Below are positions 16,236 through 23,964 of a DNA stretch of 31,159 nucleotides, piece by piece. Where the stretch lies: contig CAZLMG010000045.1 in the NCBI GenBank assembly GCA_964560765.1, positions 1 to 31,159 on the forward strand, given 5' to 3'. The stretch's first letter is position 1. Each line of letters opens with the position of its first letter. The translations under genes and the position numbers were made by a program. Source of the stretch: CAZLMG01 sp964560765. Its GTDB lineage: Bacteria > Bdellovibrionota_B > Oligoflexia > Oligoflexales > CAZLMG01. The notes under the pieces were generated by a model. The model was not told the origin of the DNA. It searched no databases and worked only from the letters and a program-made list of their open reading frames with translations.

Positions 16236-16994
16236 GTGTCGAAATTTACCGAAATCGAAGGTCCAAGCGTAAAAGCGAAGGCCAGCGAGCATGAGTCTGG
16301 CCAACCCATGATTGCGTTTCTGCCGTTTCGCCCAAACGAAAAGAGCCCTGAAAAGATTGGCAAGCTGCTCGAAGCTGCAAAGTCCAAGCTAAATCCAAAT
16401 GCCGCTGTTTGTCGAATATGCATAGAACCATCGCAAGTTGAAGAAAGAACTATCCTGGAACAAATGGGATTCGTGATTGATGGTTTTGAATACGGCATGA
16501 AGTTAGCTCATCTGTCGCACCTTATCGCATCCGCAAAGGCTATTCTGCCGAAAGAAGTTTCCGTTAGAAAGTTTGATTATCAGTGCGACATCGACTCTGT
16601 TGTGGAAATTGAGAAATCCGTACACTCCGAAGATAAGAGTACACGAGTTAACTTTGATACAGAGCAAGCGGTGGAAAGCATGCGCCGTTATTACAGACGT
16701 GCCGCAAGTGAAATTGGTGTTTATGTGTTAACGAGACAGGATCAGATCATCGGTATTTTAGGATTCATTCCGGATCGCGAACGTACAAAGACGGTTCATA
16801 TCAGTTCTGTAGCGATTTCCATCGCGTATCAGCGCCAAGGATTGTTTTTCCCGTTTCTCCTCAGGTGTCTTTCTATGCTCGATCCGAGCAAATATGAAAT
16901 GGTAACCGGGGTAACATCAACGGCAAGACTTATAGATCTAGCCAAACGGTACTCTGTTGACTTAGTCGGCCTTTCGCTCAGCCGAGCCATTTAG
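16236..16994 (+). CDS. GNAT-family N-acetyltransferase-like protein
   Basis: The 252-residue protein has a GNAT fold most visible in the C-terminal half: YVLTRQDQIIGILGFIPD, then ISSVAISIAYQRQGLFFPF, where QRQGLF replaces the acetyl-CoA pyrophosphate loop Q/RxxGxG/A. An earlier RILE-like segment (TILEQMGFVIDGFEYGMKLA) resembles the end of a first, degenerate GNAT half, so it may be a tandem-GNAT protein. The substrate is unknown. The GTG start at 16236 lacks a clear ribosome binding site, and ATG 16308 is the alternative. It lies 47 bp after the tRNA-Asn. Its sequence is more A+T-rich than the central metabolic genes, in keeping with an accessory region. Confidence 0.65.
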   Translation: MSKFTEIEGPSVKAKASEHESGQPMIAFLPFRPNEKSPEKIGKLLEAAKSKLNPNAAVCRICIEPSQVEERTILEQMGFVIDGFEYGMKLAHLSHLIASAKAILPKEVSVRKFDYQCDIDSVVEIEKSVHSEDKSTRVNFDTEQAVESMRRYYRRAASEIGVYVLTRQDQIIGILGFIPDRERTKTVHISSVAISIAYQRQGLFFPFLLRCLSMLDPSKYEMVTGVTSTARLIDLAKRYSVDLVGLSLSRAI

Positions 16995-17304
16995 GTGGAA
17001 GCATTTGCCGATTTGCCAGCGCGTACCCGCTTTCTCCACGGGAGCTGTGCTTTCGCAGCGAAGTCTGCATTGAGCTTCGTTACAATGTCCTCAATTCGCC
17101 TGATCGCGTCTTCGGCGCTTACTGCACGCAGAGCTCATTTGTTGAGTTGAAAATTTCATTCCCCTTGGGGTGGCCCCACCACGAACCCTTAATGGGTTCG
17201 CCTACAATAAGCGCCGCAACACTAGGAAAAGATGCGTCTGCAAGCATCAAGATGCCATGATGTTTGAGAGCAGCTTCTATTTTTGCCAGAGATGATCTAC
17301 TCAT
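16991..17304 (-). pseudogene. possible frameshifted remnant of a small SWWGHPKG-motif protein
   Basis: From ATG 17304 a minus-strand frame reads about 60 codons with ASFPSVAALIVGEPIKGSWW followed by GHPKGNEIF, then stops at TAA 17119-17121 after a non-conserved tail. I recall this LPSVAxLVxGEPIxGSWWxHPKG pattern from larger uncharacterised bacterial proteins of roughly 150 residues. After that stop, another minus-strand frame stays open to TAA 16991-16993 and reads a plausible amphipathic helix (AEDAIRRIEDIVTKLN). The simplest reading is a single frameshift in an older, longer gene. The alternative is a short intact protein ending at 17119. It overlaps the end of the GNAT gene and is divergent from the metallopeptidase gene. 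This segment fills the gap between those two genes. Confidence 0.4.
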
Positions 17305-17334
17305 GTTTGTTCGCATTGGAGATGGCGGTTGAAA

Positions 17335-19194
17335 ATGAAATTCCATTGTATCTGGCTCTGCTATTGTTTTGAAGTCATCGCCCTCATGGCATCCAGTCGC
17401 GCCCTTGCAGGTACCAACTCTGTTGAGATCACAATCGGAGTCTCCAGTGATGGATTGATGACGAGTGAGTGGGCTAGGGCGATTGAGGAGCGAAACTCGA
17501 AGGGCGATGTGGAACGCCTGATGAATGAGAAGGTGCCGCTATCTACCGCGGATCTGGTGTGGATCGAGGTTATCAAAGGCCAGATAGCGACATGGAAGCA
17601 ATCGATGCCCGGGTTAGCAGTTCCTTTCCCGAACACCCCCGTTCCTGAGAAAATTAGGGTGCTCATTGGCAATAGAGGTGGAGATGACGGATTCACCTAT
17701 GGCGAATCGACCATTGCTATGGATGTTCGCGCACTCGCCAAAAATTACGGCGAGGCTTCGACTCGGGAAAATCGGGAACGAATCAATCGATTGCTTGACC
17801 ACGAATACACTCATCTTCTGCATAAGTTGTGGCTCAGCCAAAATCAAGTTAAGTTAGAAACGCCCTTGGATCGAGCCCTTTGGGAATGTCTCTATGAGGG
17901 GCTAGGAAACTATCGGTCGCTCTCGTCTAAATGGGTTTCGCCGGATGGTGTGATCAGCGCCACCGGGAGTGCAACATTAGATGAGCTTGCTCCCATCTTT
18001 GTTGAGCGAATGGAGCGACTTTCCAAGGCAAATACTTCTGAAGAGAAAACACTCAGTGCGGGGCTATCAAGTGGGCCGTTCCATAAGAAGTGGGGCGCCT
18101 TACCGGTTGCATTATGGCTGGCCAAGGAAGCGCGCGGCGATGATGCACAATTGGCGAAATGGGTGGATCAAGGACCGCAGGCCGTGCTGACACTTGCAAA
18201 GAGAAATTTGCCTGCAAGTTATCTGCCTCGACTTGAGAGACTGACTGCATTGCAAGCTGGCGCACAGCAGTCGGATATCAAATTGGTAAACCTTGGGCTG
18301 AATTTTCGAAAGTACTGGACCGAGATCCGGCATCAGAAGATAGGATCCGCCGACATTGAGGCGCATCTTAGGCTATTCAAAAAACACGTCGTTATGAATC
18401 AAACCCAATTCTATCTGGATGTCGTCTTTGACAAGCGGCCGCCGGGAAAGGAATTTGATGTTCTCCTCCGAGAAGCGTTGGCGGATTCAATTCCAGTATT
18501 TGAGAAGTACGAGAATCAGATTGCGTCGAATATAGACAGTTTCGAGGCCAAGGCCAGAGTACAGATACAGCGACTCCAGAGTGAGATCCCCGGATTTCGT
18601 GCGGACATACCGATCTATGGCATGGCGTCATTGGACAAATTTGCAGGTGGGGTTCGATTGCACGATGGCAAGCAGATCCTTGTGATCTCGGTGGATAAGC
18701 TTGCCGCAATTGATCGTGACTTCGAGATGGTTTTTACGCACGAGGTCTTTCACGTCTACCACAATCAGAAAAATCCAACGCTGCGCGCTGACCTTAGCAG
18801 GAGTGCTGATCTGATCGTCGCTGGTATGTTCATTGAAGGAATTGCAACGTTCGCCGAAGGCCATCTGAATCCGAAGCAGAAATCCAGGCGAATGGTCAAA
18901 GAGCTGGTGGAATGGTGCGATAACGGCCACTACAGAAGGTACATTCCCGAGTTGCTGTCCGACAATGCTAAGCTAGCGGCGTTGAACTTCGAGGCGAACA
19001 AGCACCTGTATAGAAAATGGTTTTATACGGCCCGTGATCAGGCGTATCCATTCCCTACCGAGGCAGCCTATTGCATCGGAGACCGAGTTGTCTCTGAGCT
19101 GGCAACGCAGCACAGTATGCAGACGATGGTATCCTGGAATGTGCCAAAGTTGATTATGGAATCGAAGCGCGTACTCGATCAATGGATTCGTTAA
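17335..19194 (+). CDS. secreted protein with two HExxH metallopeptidase-like halves
   Basis: This encodes 619 residues with an N-terminal signal peptide (hydrophobic to about residue 22, ALAG). The first half has LLDHEYTHLLHK (HExxH near 156-160), followed about 30 residues later by WECLYEGLGNY, a possible third Glu ligand. The second half repeats the plan: MVFTHEVFHVYHN (HExxH near 469-473), then MFIEGIATFAEG, and later YCIGDRVVSEL, similar to DUF2268-type predicted Zn proteases. Two potential gluzincin-like sites in one chain are unusual. ATG 17335 is chosen, with GGAG 13 bases upstream; a TTG two codons earlier is possible. It is expected to act in the periplasm or outside. The function of the middle helical region (about 300-420) is unknown. 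Confidence 0.7.
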   Translation: MKFHCIWLCYCFEVIALMASSRALAGTNSVEITIGVSSDGLMTSEWARAIEERNSKGDVERLMNEKVPLSTADLVWIEVIKGQIATWKQSMPGLAVPFPNTPVPEKIRVLIGNRGGDDGFTYGESTIAMDVRALAKNYGEASTRENRERINRLLDHEYTHLLHKLWLSQNQVKLETPLDRALWECLYEGLGNYRSLSSKWVSPDGVISATGSATLDELAPIFVERMERLSKANTSEEKTLSAGLSSGPFHKKWGALPVALWLAKEARGDDAQLAKWVDQGPQAVLTLAKRNLPASYLPRLERLTALQAGAQQSDIKLVNLGLNFRKYWTEIRHQKIGSADIEAHLRLFKKHVVMNQTQFYLDVVFDKRPPGKEFDVLLREALADSIPVFEKYENQIASNIDSFEAKARVQIQRLQSEIPGFRADIPIYGMASLDKFAGGVRLHDGKQILVISVDKLAAIDRDFEMVFTHEVFHVYHNQKNPTLRADLSRSADLIVAGMFIEGIATFAEGHLNPKQKSRRMVKELVEWCDNGHYRRYIPELLSDNAKLAALNFEANKHLYRKWFYTARDQAYPFPTEAAYCIGDRVVSELATQHSMQTMVSWNVPKLIMESKRVLDQWIR

Positions 19195-19303
19195 AAGTCC
19201 AGTATCTACGGTGTGTTTTTGGCGCGGTCACCTAGTTCTGGCAGCGATGCCGTCGGCGTCGGAGAAATAGTCATTGCATATGCTAGCCCAAAGTTGCTAA
19301 CAA

Positions 19304-19331
19304 CCCCCTCCAATTTGAAATAAGGGGGGGG
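19304..19331 (+). promoter_or_regulatory. hairpin with G8 tract covering the ribosome binding site of the cysteine-repeat gene
   Basis: CCCCCT (19304-19309) can pair with AGGGGG (19323-19328) across a 13-base loop. The eight-G run (19324-19331) is also the only Shine-Dalgarno-like sequence, ending 4 bases before GTG 19336. Folding would hide the ribosome binding site, and the homopolymer could vary in length. Both ideas are inferences from sequence. Confidence 0.45.
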
Positions 19332-19335
19332 AATT

Positions 19336-19848
19336 GTGCGTAATTTTGTCATCGTGATTGGACTTTTCTTGCTGGGGGCTGGGACTGCTCAAGCCCACAA
19401 GTGCGATGGATTTTCAAACGACGTCTCCACGGTCATTAAGTGCAAGCGCCTTGATCGTTCGGTAGAAGTGATCAATGCCTGCCGCGAAATGACGACGTCG
19501 CCGCAAGTGAAGGGTGCTTGTCTTGAGCGTAACCCGTCACTGGATCTCATCGCCGCATGTAGCAGTTTCTCCCAGGATTGGGAAACTAAGGAAGCTTGTA
19601 TTCGTCATGCCCGTGATGCCGAATTCGCTCGCGAATGTGAGGCCTTTTCTTCGGGTTACGAGCCGAAGCAAGCTTGCGTCAGATTCGCTCGCTCCATCGA
19701 GTTCATTCGCGCCTGCAGGGACTTTTCCCAGGGCTTTCATCCGAAGGCCATCTGCATTCAGTACGCGTCGGACATGTACGTGATTGAGGAGTGTGGGAAG
19801 ATTTCGGACCACGCGACCAAGGCTCGTTGCATCATCGAGAATTCGTAA
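19336..19848 (+). CDS. secreted protein with cysteine every 13 residues
   Basis: The 170-residue protein has a clear signal peptide (to AQA, residue 20). The mature part is a regular repeat with cysteines at 23, 36, 49, 62, 75, 88, 101, 114, 127, 140, 153 and 165, so the spacing is exactly 13 except for the last step (12). Residues follow a 26-residue double unit such as SIEFIRACRDFSQGF then HPKAICIQYA. Each half-unit looks like a short helix, so a disulfide-stapled helical solenoid is likely. No family is recognised. The start is GTG with a G-rich site just upstream that lies in a potential hairpin. It is convergent with, and one base from, the oxidoreductase gene. Even cysteine number (12) suits full disulfide pairing in the periplasm or outside. 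Confidence 0.75.
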   Translation: MRNFVIVIGLFLLGAGTAQAHKCDGFSNDVSTVIKCKRLDRSVEVINACREMTTSPQVKGACLERNPSLDLIAACSSFSQDWETKEACIRHARDAEFARECEAFSSGYEPKQACVRFARSIEFIRACRDFSQGFHPKAICIQYASDMYVIEECGKISDHATKARCIIENS

Positions 19849-19849
19849 A

Positions 19850-20848
19850 TCAAATCTCGTTACACTCAGTTTTTTGGTACATGGCGATGACAACACTGCC
19901 CCGCTTGCGCCCGCTATCGACACGCGCGTGAGCGGCGGCGATCTGCTCTAGAGGAAAACTGTGGTCGATAAGCGGCTTAAAGGTTCCAGCCTCGGCAAGA
20001 TCTCTGAGAAGTCTTAAGTCCTCAAGGCGTTCTGGCGCGCCTCCTACGAGGACCTTATGCTTGCTGATGATGGGACTGATCGCGGCACCAAGCATTTGGG
20101 GCAGGTCAGCTGCAGCCAAGAGTAATCGGCCATTGGGCGCGAGTGCCGCGCGATAATCAGGGTAACCACCTACACCGACCGTATCGAAGATCAAGTCCCA
20201 CGTCCTGTCACTTTTCAGGTAGTTTCCCTTTGTGTAATCGATCACATGATCAGCACCCAAACTTTGCACGGTCGTGAGGTTGCTGGTACTTGCCACGGCC
20301 GATACTTCAGCGCCAAAGTGCTTAGCCAGTTGCACGGCTGCGCTGCCAACGGTTCCAGACCCACCGATGATCAAAACCTTTTCGCCGGATTGAATTTTTC
20401 CAAGGTTTCGCAAGAAGTAAAGTGCCGTTGTGCCGCCGAACGATATGGCTGCCGCGTGCTCGAAATTCATGTTGCCGGGCATGGGCAAGATGGGGCCCAG
20501 TTCGGCCATCGTCCGATACTCAGCATGGCAGCCCAATCCGATGCCAGGAAATGCAAATACGCGATCGCCGACTTTGAACCTTGAAACCGACTTGCCGATT
20601 GACGCAATTTCCCCAGCCAACTCGGTGCCCAACACTTTCTTGCGGGGACCAAACATGCCGAAGGCTGGACGCGCCATGAGTCCAAAGCCTCTGGGCATGT
20701 TCAGGCCGCGAATTCTGGCATCGCCGGAGTTGACGGTGCTAGCACGGATTCGGATGAGGACTTCATTTTCTTTTGGATCTGGTCTAGGAACCTCTTCAAT
20801 ACGTACAACCTCGGGAGGTCCGTATTGCCGATAGATGGCTGCTTTCAT
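19850..20848 (-). CDS. zinc-independent MDR-family NAD(P)H:quinone oxidoreductase-like protein
   Basis: The 332-residue medium-chain dehydrogenase/reductase has an N-terminal GroES-like fold (MKAAIYRQYGPPEVVRIEEV, STVNSGDARIRG, GTELAGEIASIGKSV and GDRVFAFPG). A Rossmann domain follows with KVLIIGGSGTVGSAAVQLAK. The structural and catalytic zinc cysteines of alcohol dehydrogenases are absent, pointing to the quinone oxidoreductase/enoyl reductase branch that uses NADPH. ATG 20848 is chosen because GGAG precedes it by 9 bases; a start at 20887 would add a non-conserved leader. The substrate is unknown. It runs divergently from the beta-lactamase-like gene and convergently with the cysteine-repeat gene. 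Confidence 0.88.
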   Translation of the reverse strand: MKAAIYRQYGPPEVVRIEEVPRPDPKENEVLIRIRASTVNSGDARIRGLNMPRGFGLMARPAFGMFGPRKKVLGTELAGEIASIGKSVSRFKVGDRVFAFPGIGLGCHAEYRTMAELGPILPMPGNMNFEHAAAISFGGTTALYFLRNLGKIQSGEKVLIIGGSGTVGSAAVQLAKHFGAEVSAVASTSNLTTVQSLGADHVIDYTKGNYLKSDRTWDLIFDTVGVGGYPDYRAALAPNGRLLLAAADLPQMLGAAISPIISKHKVLVGGAPERLEDLRLLRDLAEAGTFKPLIDHSFPLEQIAAAHARVDSGRKRGSVVIAMYQKTECNEI

Positions 20849-20946
20849 GGTGACCGCTCCACATGCGCGCGAAAACGTGGTTTGCATATTCTTAGTGGTA
20901 GCTTACGATGTTATCCCAAATGCCTGCAACTGGAGGGAGTGCGAGC

Positions 20947-21771
20947 TTGCGAAGAATTCTAATCGCTATCGCAGGAGTCTTGCTGATGGATGCTTCCGCC
21001 TATTCAGGAGGCTCGCGCCAGTCAGACCTCAGTCGGCACTTCGACGGCCTTGATGGCTGCTTCATTCTCCACGACTTGCGCACAAACAAGGACGTATTGC
21101 ACTTTGGTGGTGAGCGGTGTCGAGAGCAGTTGGCACCATGCTCAACTTTCAAGTGGCCGTTGGCGCTCATTGGCTTCGACACCGGAGTACTGAAAGATAT
21201 CGATGAAGTTATCAAATGGGATGGCATGAAGCATTCGATCCAATCATGGAATGCGGATCAAACGGCATCTTCCTGGGTCAAGAACTCCGTTGTCTGGGTC
21301 TCGCAACGCATTTCGCCGGCAGTCGGGCTAAATAGAATGCAGACCTATCTTTCGGATTTTCGATATGGAAATCAAGATTTGTCTCGAGGTTTGACTAGCG
21401 CTTGGCTGACCGATCCTCCCAACGCCACTCTGAAAATATCAGCCGAGGAGCAGATTTCGTTCCTGAAGCTTTTTTGGCGTGGAGAACTGAAGGCGTCGGC
21501 ACGTTCTTACGATTTAACGAAGGCAGTTATGCTTCTCGAAACTACACCTAGAGGGTTTACGTTGCACGGCAAGACAGGATCTGGATTTTCTGGTGTCGAT
21601 CGCAAGCTCCGCTTGGGCTGGTTTATAGCCCATCTACAGCGCGGCGCAGAGCAGTACATCGCTGTATCCACCTTTACCGACCGTCAGCGGCGCACGGGCG
21701 CACAGCTGTATGCGGGTCCAGAGGCGCGAGACATTATGTCCAAAATATTAGTAGAACAAGGGTTCTGGTAG
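20947..21771 (+). CDS. class D (OXA-type) beta-lactamase-like protein
   Basis: The protein has 274 residues if started at TTG 20947, which has GGAGGG 9 bases upstream and gives a neat signal peptide (MRRILIAIAGVLLMDASA). ATG 20908 is an alternative. All class D landmarks are present in order: nucleophile S66 and K69 in CSTFK (to be carboxylated in active OXA enzymes), SVV at 114-116, YGN at 140-142, and KTG at 209-211 followed by GSGF and the Trp of LGWFIAH. Length is normal. The product should be a periplasmic serine beta-lactamase. A penicillin-binding sensor or inactive homologue is possible, but no membrane anchor of a BlaR type is seen. Whether it hydrolyses any drug cannot be told from sequence. 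The LysR gene downstream is convergent, unlike the divergent ampR-ampC layout. Confidence 0.85.
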   Translation: MRRILIAIAGVLLMDASAYSGGSRQSDLSRHFDGLDGCFILHDLRTNKDVLHFGGERCREQLAPCSTFKWPLALIGFDTGVLKDIDEVIKWDGMKHSIQSWNADQTASSWVKNSVVWVSQRISPAVGLNRMQTYLSDFRYGNQDLSRGLTSAWLTDPPNATLKISAEEQISFLKLFWRGELKASARSYDLTKAVMLLETTPRGFTLHGKTGSGFSGVDRKLRLGWFIAHLQRGAEQYIAVSTFTDRQRRTGAQLYAGPEARDIMSKILVEQGFW

Positions 21772-21777
21772 ACGAGA

Positions 21778-22638
21778 TCAACGAATGCGTAGCCTTGCGG
21801 GTACATCTTGGCAGATCTGATCGATGAGGCTTTGTTGCAAGCGTGGATAATAGGGCTGACGAAAGTACTGAAGCATTACGGGGACCTTTAGGGGCTTATA
21901 GCCCCTAACAATACGTAGATCCGGCTCCTGTCTGATCAAATGGTGGGGCAGTACGGCGCGTCCCCAACCCAGCTTGACCCCGTCGATCAGCGAGTAGACT
22001 TCATCCAAGTAATTGCGGCGAAGCTTGTCAGCGGACTTGCCATTAAATCTAAAGAATTCCGTTGTCGTCGAATCATCAGGATCGTGATCCAAATAGACAT
22101 CGCTGCGGCCTTCCTCCGAGGTCGACTCTACCAAGACGTTGCTCTCAAAGCCGAGTTCATGACTGACAACATCCTGGCGGTTAGCTACCTCTGCCGTAAT
22201 GATCACATCGGCTTCGTTGTTTGCGAGCATGCGCGGCAGTTGTCGGATCTCGCGCGTAAACAGCTCGACATTAATATCGCTGTTGGCGCGTATGATTTTG
22301 CTGATTGATGGAGCGATGACCGAACGCATCACGGAAGAGAATCCGGCAATGCGAATGGAGCCCCTGAGTTCTTGGTTGGAGGACGTTATTCTAGCGAGAA
22401 TTTCAGACTCTAGTCCCTGCTTGATCTGGCAATAGCGGACGAGCTCTTCGCCTATGGACGTCAGGCGAAGCCCGCTAGGGTCCCGGATGATCAGCCCCAC
22501 TCCGAGTTCGCGTTCCAAATTTAGTACGCGCTGCGATAATGCGGACTGGGTGACATGTAGATTCTGCGCCGCCTGCGAGAAGCTACCTGTGCGCGCCACT
22601 TCCGCAAAGGCTTCAAGTTGTGACGAGGAAAGGGCCAT
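21778..22638 (-). CDS. LysR-family transcriptional regulator
   Basis: The 286-residue protein starts with the LysR winged helix-turn-helix (LEAFAEVARTGSFSQAAQNL, then HVTQSALSQRVLNLERELG). A periplasmic-binding-protein-like effector domain follows (GSIRIAGFSSVMRSVIAPSI, YSLIDGVKLGWGRAVLPHHL). The arrangement and the ELRGSIRIAG linker recall the ArgP/IciA branch, which responds to amino acids, but this is a loose resemblance. Its stop lies 6 bp from the stop of the beta-lactamase-like gene, so they converge and the regulator is not placed to control that gene from a shared promoter. Targets are unknown; LysR proteins often act on a divergent neighbour, but the gene upstream is the small orphan on the same strand. 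Confidence 0.92.
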   Translation of the reverse strand: MALSSSQLEAFAEVARTGSFSQAAQNLHVTQSALSQRVLNLERELGVGLIIRDPSGLRLTSIGEELVRYCQIKQGLESEILARITSSNQELRGSIRIAGFSSVMRSVIAPSISKIIRANSDINVELFTREIRQLPRMLANNEADVIITAEVANRQDVVSHELGFESNVLVESTSEEGRSDVYLDHDPDDSTTTEFFRFNGKSADKLRRNYLDEVYSLIDGVKLGWGRAVLPHHLIRQEPDLRIVRGYKPLKVPVMLQYFRQPYYPRLQQSLIDQICQDVPARLRIR

Positions 22639-22670
22639 AGCTCATCAGTATATCTAATGGGCGATCAAAA

Positions 22671-22913
22671 TCAATTAGCAGAGCGTTGCAGGCGCCGCCT
22701 TTGTTGTCGGTGCTGCTGGGGTCGATTGGCGCGGGCACTTAGAACTAAATCGATAAAGGGCTCTAGGGACAATCCGGATGGTTCGAAGCGTCCATTGAGC
22801 TTATTGTAGACATCGCCCGGTAGAGCAAACTCCGCGACCTGGCGGGCCATAGATTCTACCGGCTGATCGCTGACCTTCAATACGGCATGTGATATGTCGA
22901 TGAGTTCTTGCAT
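22671..22913 (-). CDS. small hypothetical protein
   Basis: This encodes 80 residues with no signal peptide or membrane segment. The body is acidic to neutral (MQELIDISHAVLKVSDQP, AEFALPGDVYNKLNGRFEPS), and the tail is strongly basic and Gln/Arg-rich (PQQHRQQRRRLQR), suggesting nucleic-acid or acidic-surface binding at the C terminus. ATG 22913 is preferred to the upstream codon at 22928 because GGAGG lies 8 bases ahead. It is upstream of, and on the same strand as, the LysR gene, 32 bp away, so the two may be cotranscribed. I recognise no family. Confidence 0.5.
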   Translation of the reverse strand: MQELIDISHAVLKVSDQPVESMARQVAEFALPGDVYNKLNGRFEPSGLSLEPFIDLVLSARANRPQQHRQQRRRLQRSAN

Positions 22914-23104
22914 AGCTCCGCCCTCCACGTTCTTCCTGATCCCTTAGGAAGCAGCAAGCATGCCAATCATGTCCGAACGATCTGAACGGATTCTATGGAG
23001 GAATTCTATAGTCCTTGCGAACCTCCGTGGCGACACCGTGTTGGAAAAAGCCTACACTTTCTTAGGTCGAGGCGACGCCTTAGCAAACAGTGGAAGGGTT
23101 TGAA

Positions 23105-23964
23105 ATGCGAATATTGATCATCGGAGGGACCCGCTTCTTTGGGAAGAGACTTGTTCATCAGTTGGCGAATGCTGGGAACATGGTAACGGTAGTTTCCACT
23201 CGGGCGGATTCCGCTGAAATGCCGGCATCAGTCAGTCGACTGTGCATGGATCGCGGGAACATAGATTCCCTGAAATCAGCTCTCGGCATGCAAACCTGGG
23301 ATGTGGTTTATGACCAGATATGTTTTGACGAAGCATCGGCCTTGGCAGCCACAGAATTGTTGAAGGGTAGAGTTGGACAATTGGTTATGGCGTCAACCAT
23401 GTCTGTGTATGGATATGGAAGCGGGACCCGCGAGTGGGAATTCAATTCACGAACCTACCAGGGGAATCCTAACAACGAGAATCCCTATCAGGAAGGCAAA
23501 CGGCTCGCGGAAAGAGCCTATTCTCAGCAAGATTTTTCCCTGTGACCATGGTTCGCTTTCCTATCGTTCTGGGCCATGACGACCCATCAAATCGCCTCCG
23601 CTGGCATGTGGAACGAGTGCAGCGTCAAGGGGCGATATTTTTTCCGAGTCTCAACGCCAAGCTGTCTCTCATCTCAGCGGACGACGCTGCTATGGCCTTG
23701 GCACAACTGGCTGAAATTTCAGTGGGTGGGCCTCTCAACGTTGGCGCTGAGCAGCCTTTGGCCATCACCGATCTGCTCAATTACCTAAGAATTCAGGTCG
23801 GTGAGCCCCATTTGACCGATGACCCGGGTGCGCTGGCGGCGCACTCGCCATTCGCAATCGAGCATGACTGGAATATGTCTATCGCGCGAGCTCGGGAGCT
23901 GGGGCTTTCATTTCAAGCAATTGACGATTGGCTGCCGCCGCTCATCAACCACTTTCGCTGCTAG
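23105..23964 (+). pseudogene. NAD-dependent epimerase/dehydratase interrupted by a frameshift
   Basis: Two adjacent frames together make one extended short-chain dehydrogenase of about 285 residues. The first part (to 23545) has the Rossmann start MRILIIGGTRFFGKRLVHQL, the active-site region ASTMSVYG and the YxxxK motif in NPYQEGKRLAE, and ends in QQDFSL-stop. The second part (from about 23536) continues with VTMVRFPIVLGHDDPSNR, LISADDAAMAL and GPLNVGAEQPLAITDLL, and ends at 23964. The break is at a T5 run (23533-23537); one extra T would restore a continuous frame reading DFFPVTMVRFP. The upstream part has a good start (GGAAGGG, ATG 23105). It is either a recent mutation, a phase-variable tract or a sequencing error. 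The intact protein would be an isoflavone-reductase/CSP41-like sugar-nucleotide epimerase of unknown substrate. Confidence 0.8.

Noticed and set aside
16113..16994. tRNA-Asn as integration site of a genomic island
   Set aside because: Accessory genes do follow the tRNA, but I saw no integrase and no repeat of the tRNA 3' end further along, so an island boundary is not supported.
20947..22638. ampC/ampR-like inducible beta-lactamase system
   Set aside because: The LysR gene converges on the class D gene instead of diverging from it, and it resembles the ArgP branch more than AmpR.
22990..23009. Direct repeat ATTCTAT (twice, 13 bp apart) ahead of the epimerase
   Set aside because: It is only 7 bases long with two copies and no wider symmetry; it could be chance.
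23528..23550. Programmed -1 ribosomal frameshift in the epimerase gene
   Set aside because: The site reads T TTT TCC in the upstream frame, where the A-site codon cannot re-pair properly after slipping, and epimerases are not known for recoding; a base loss in the T run is simpler.
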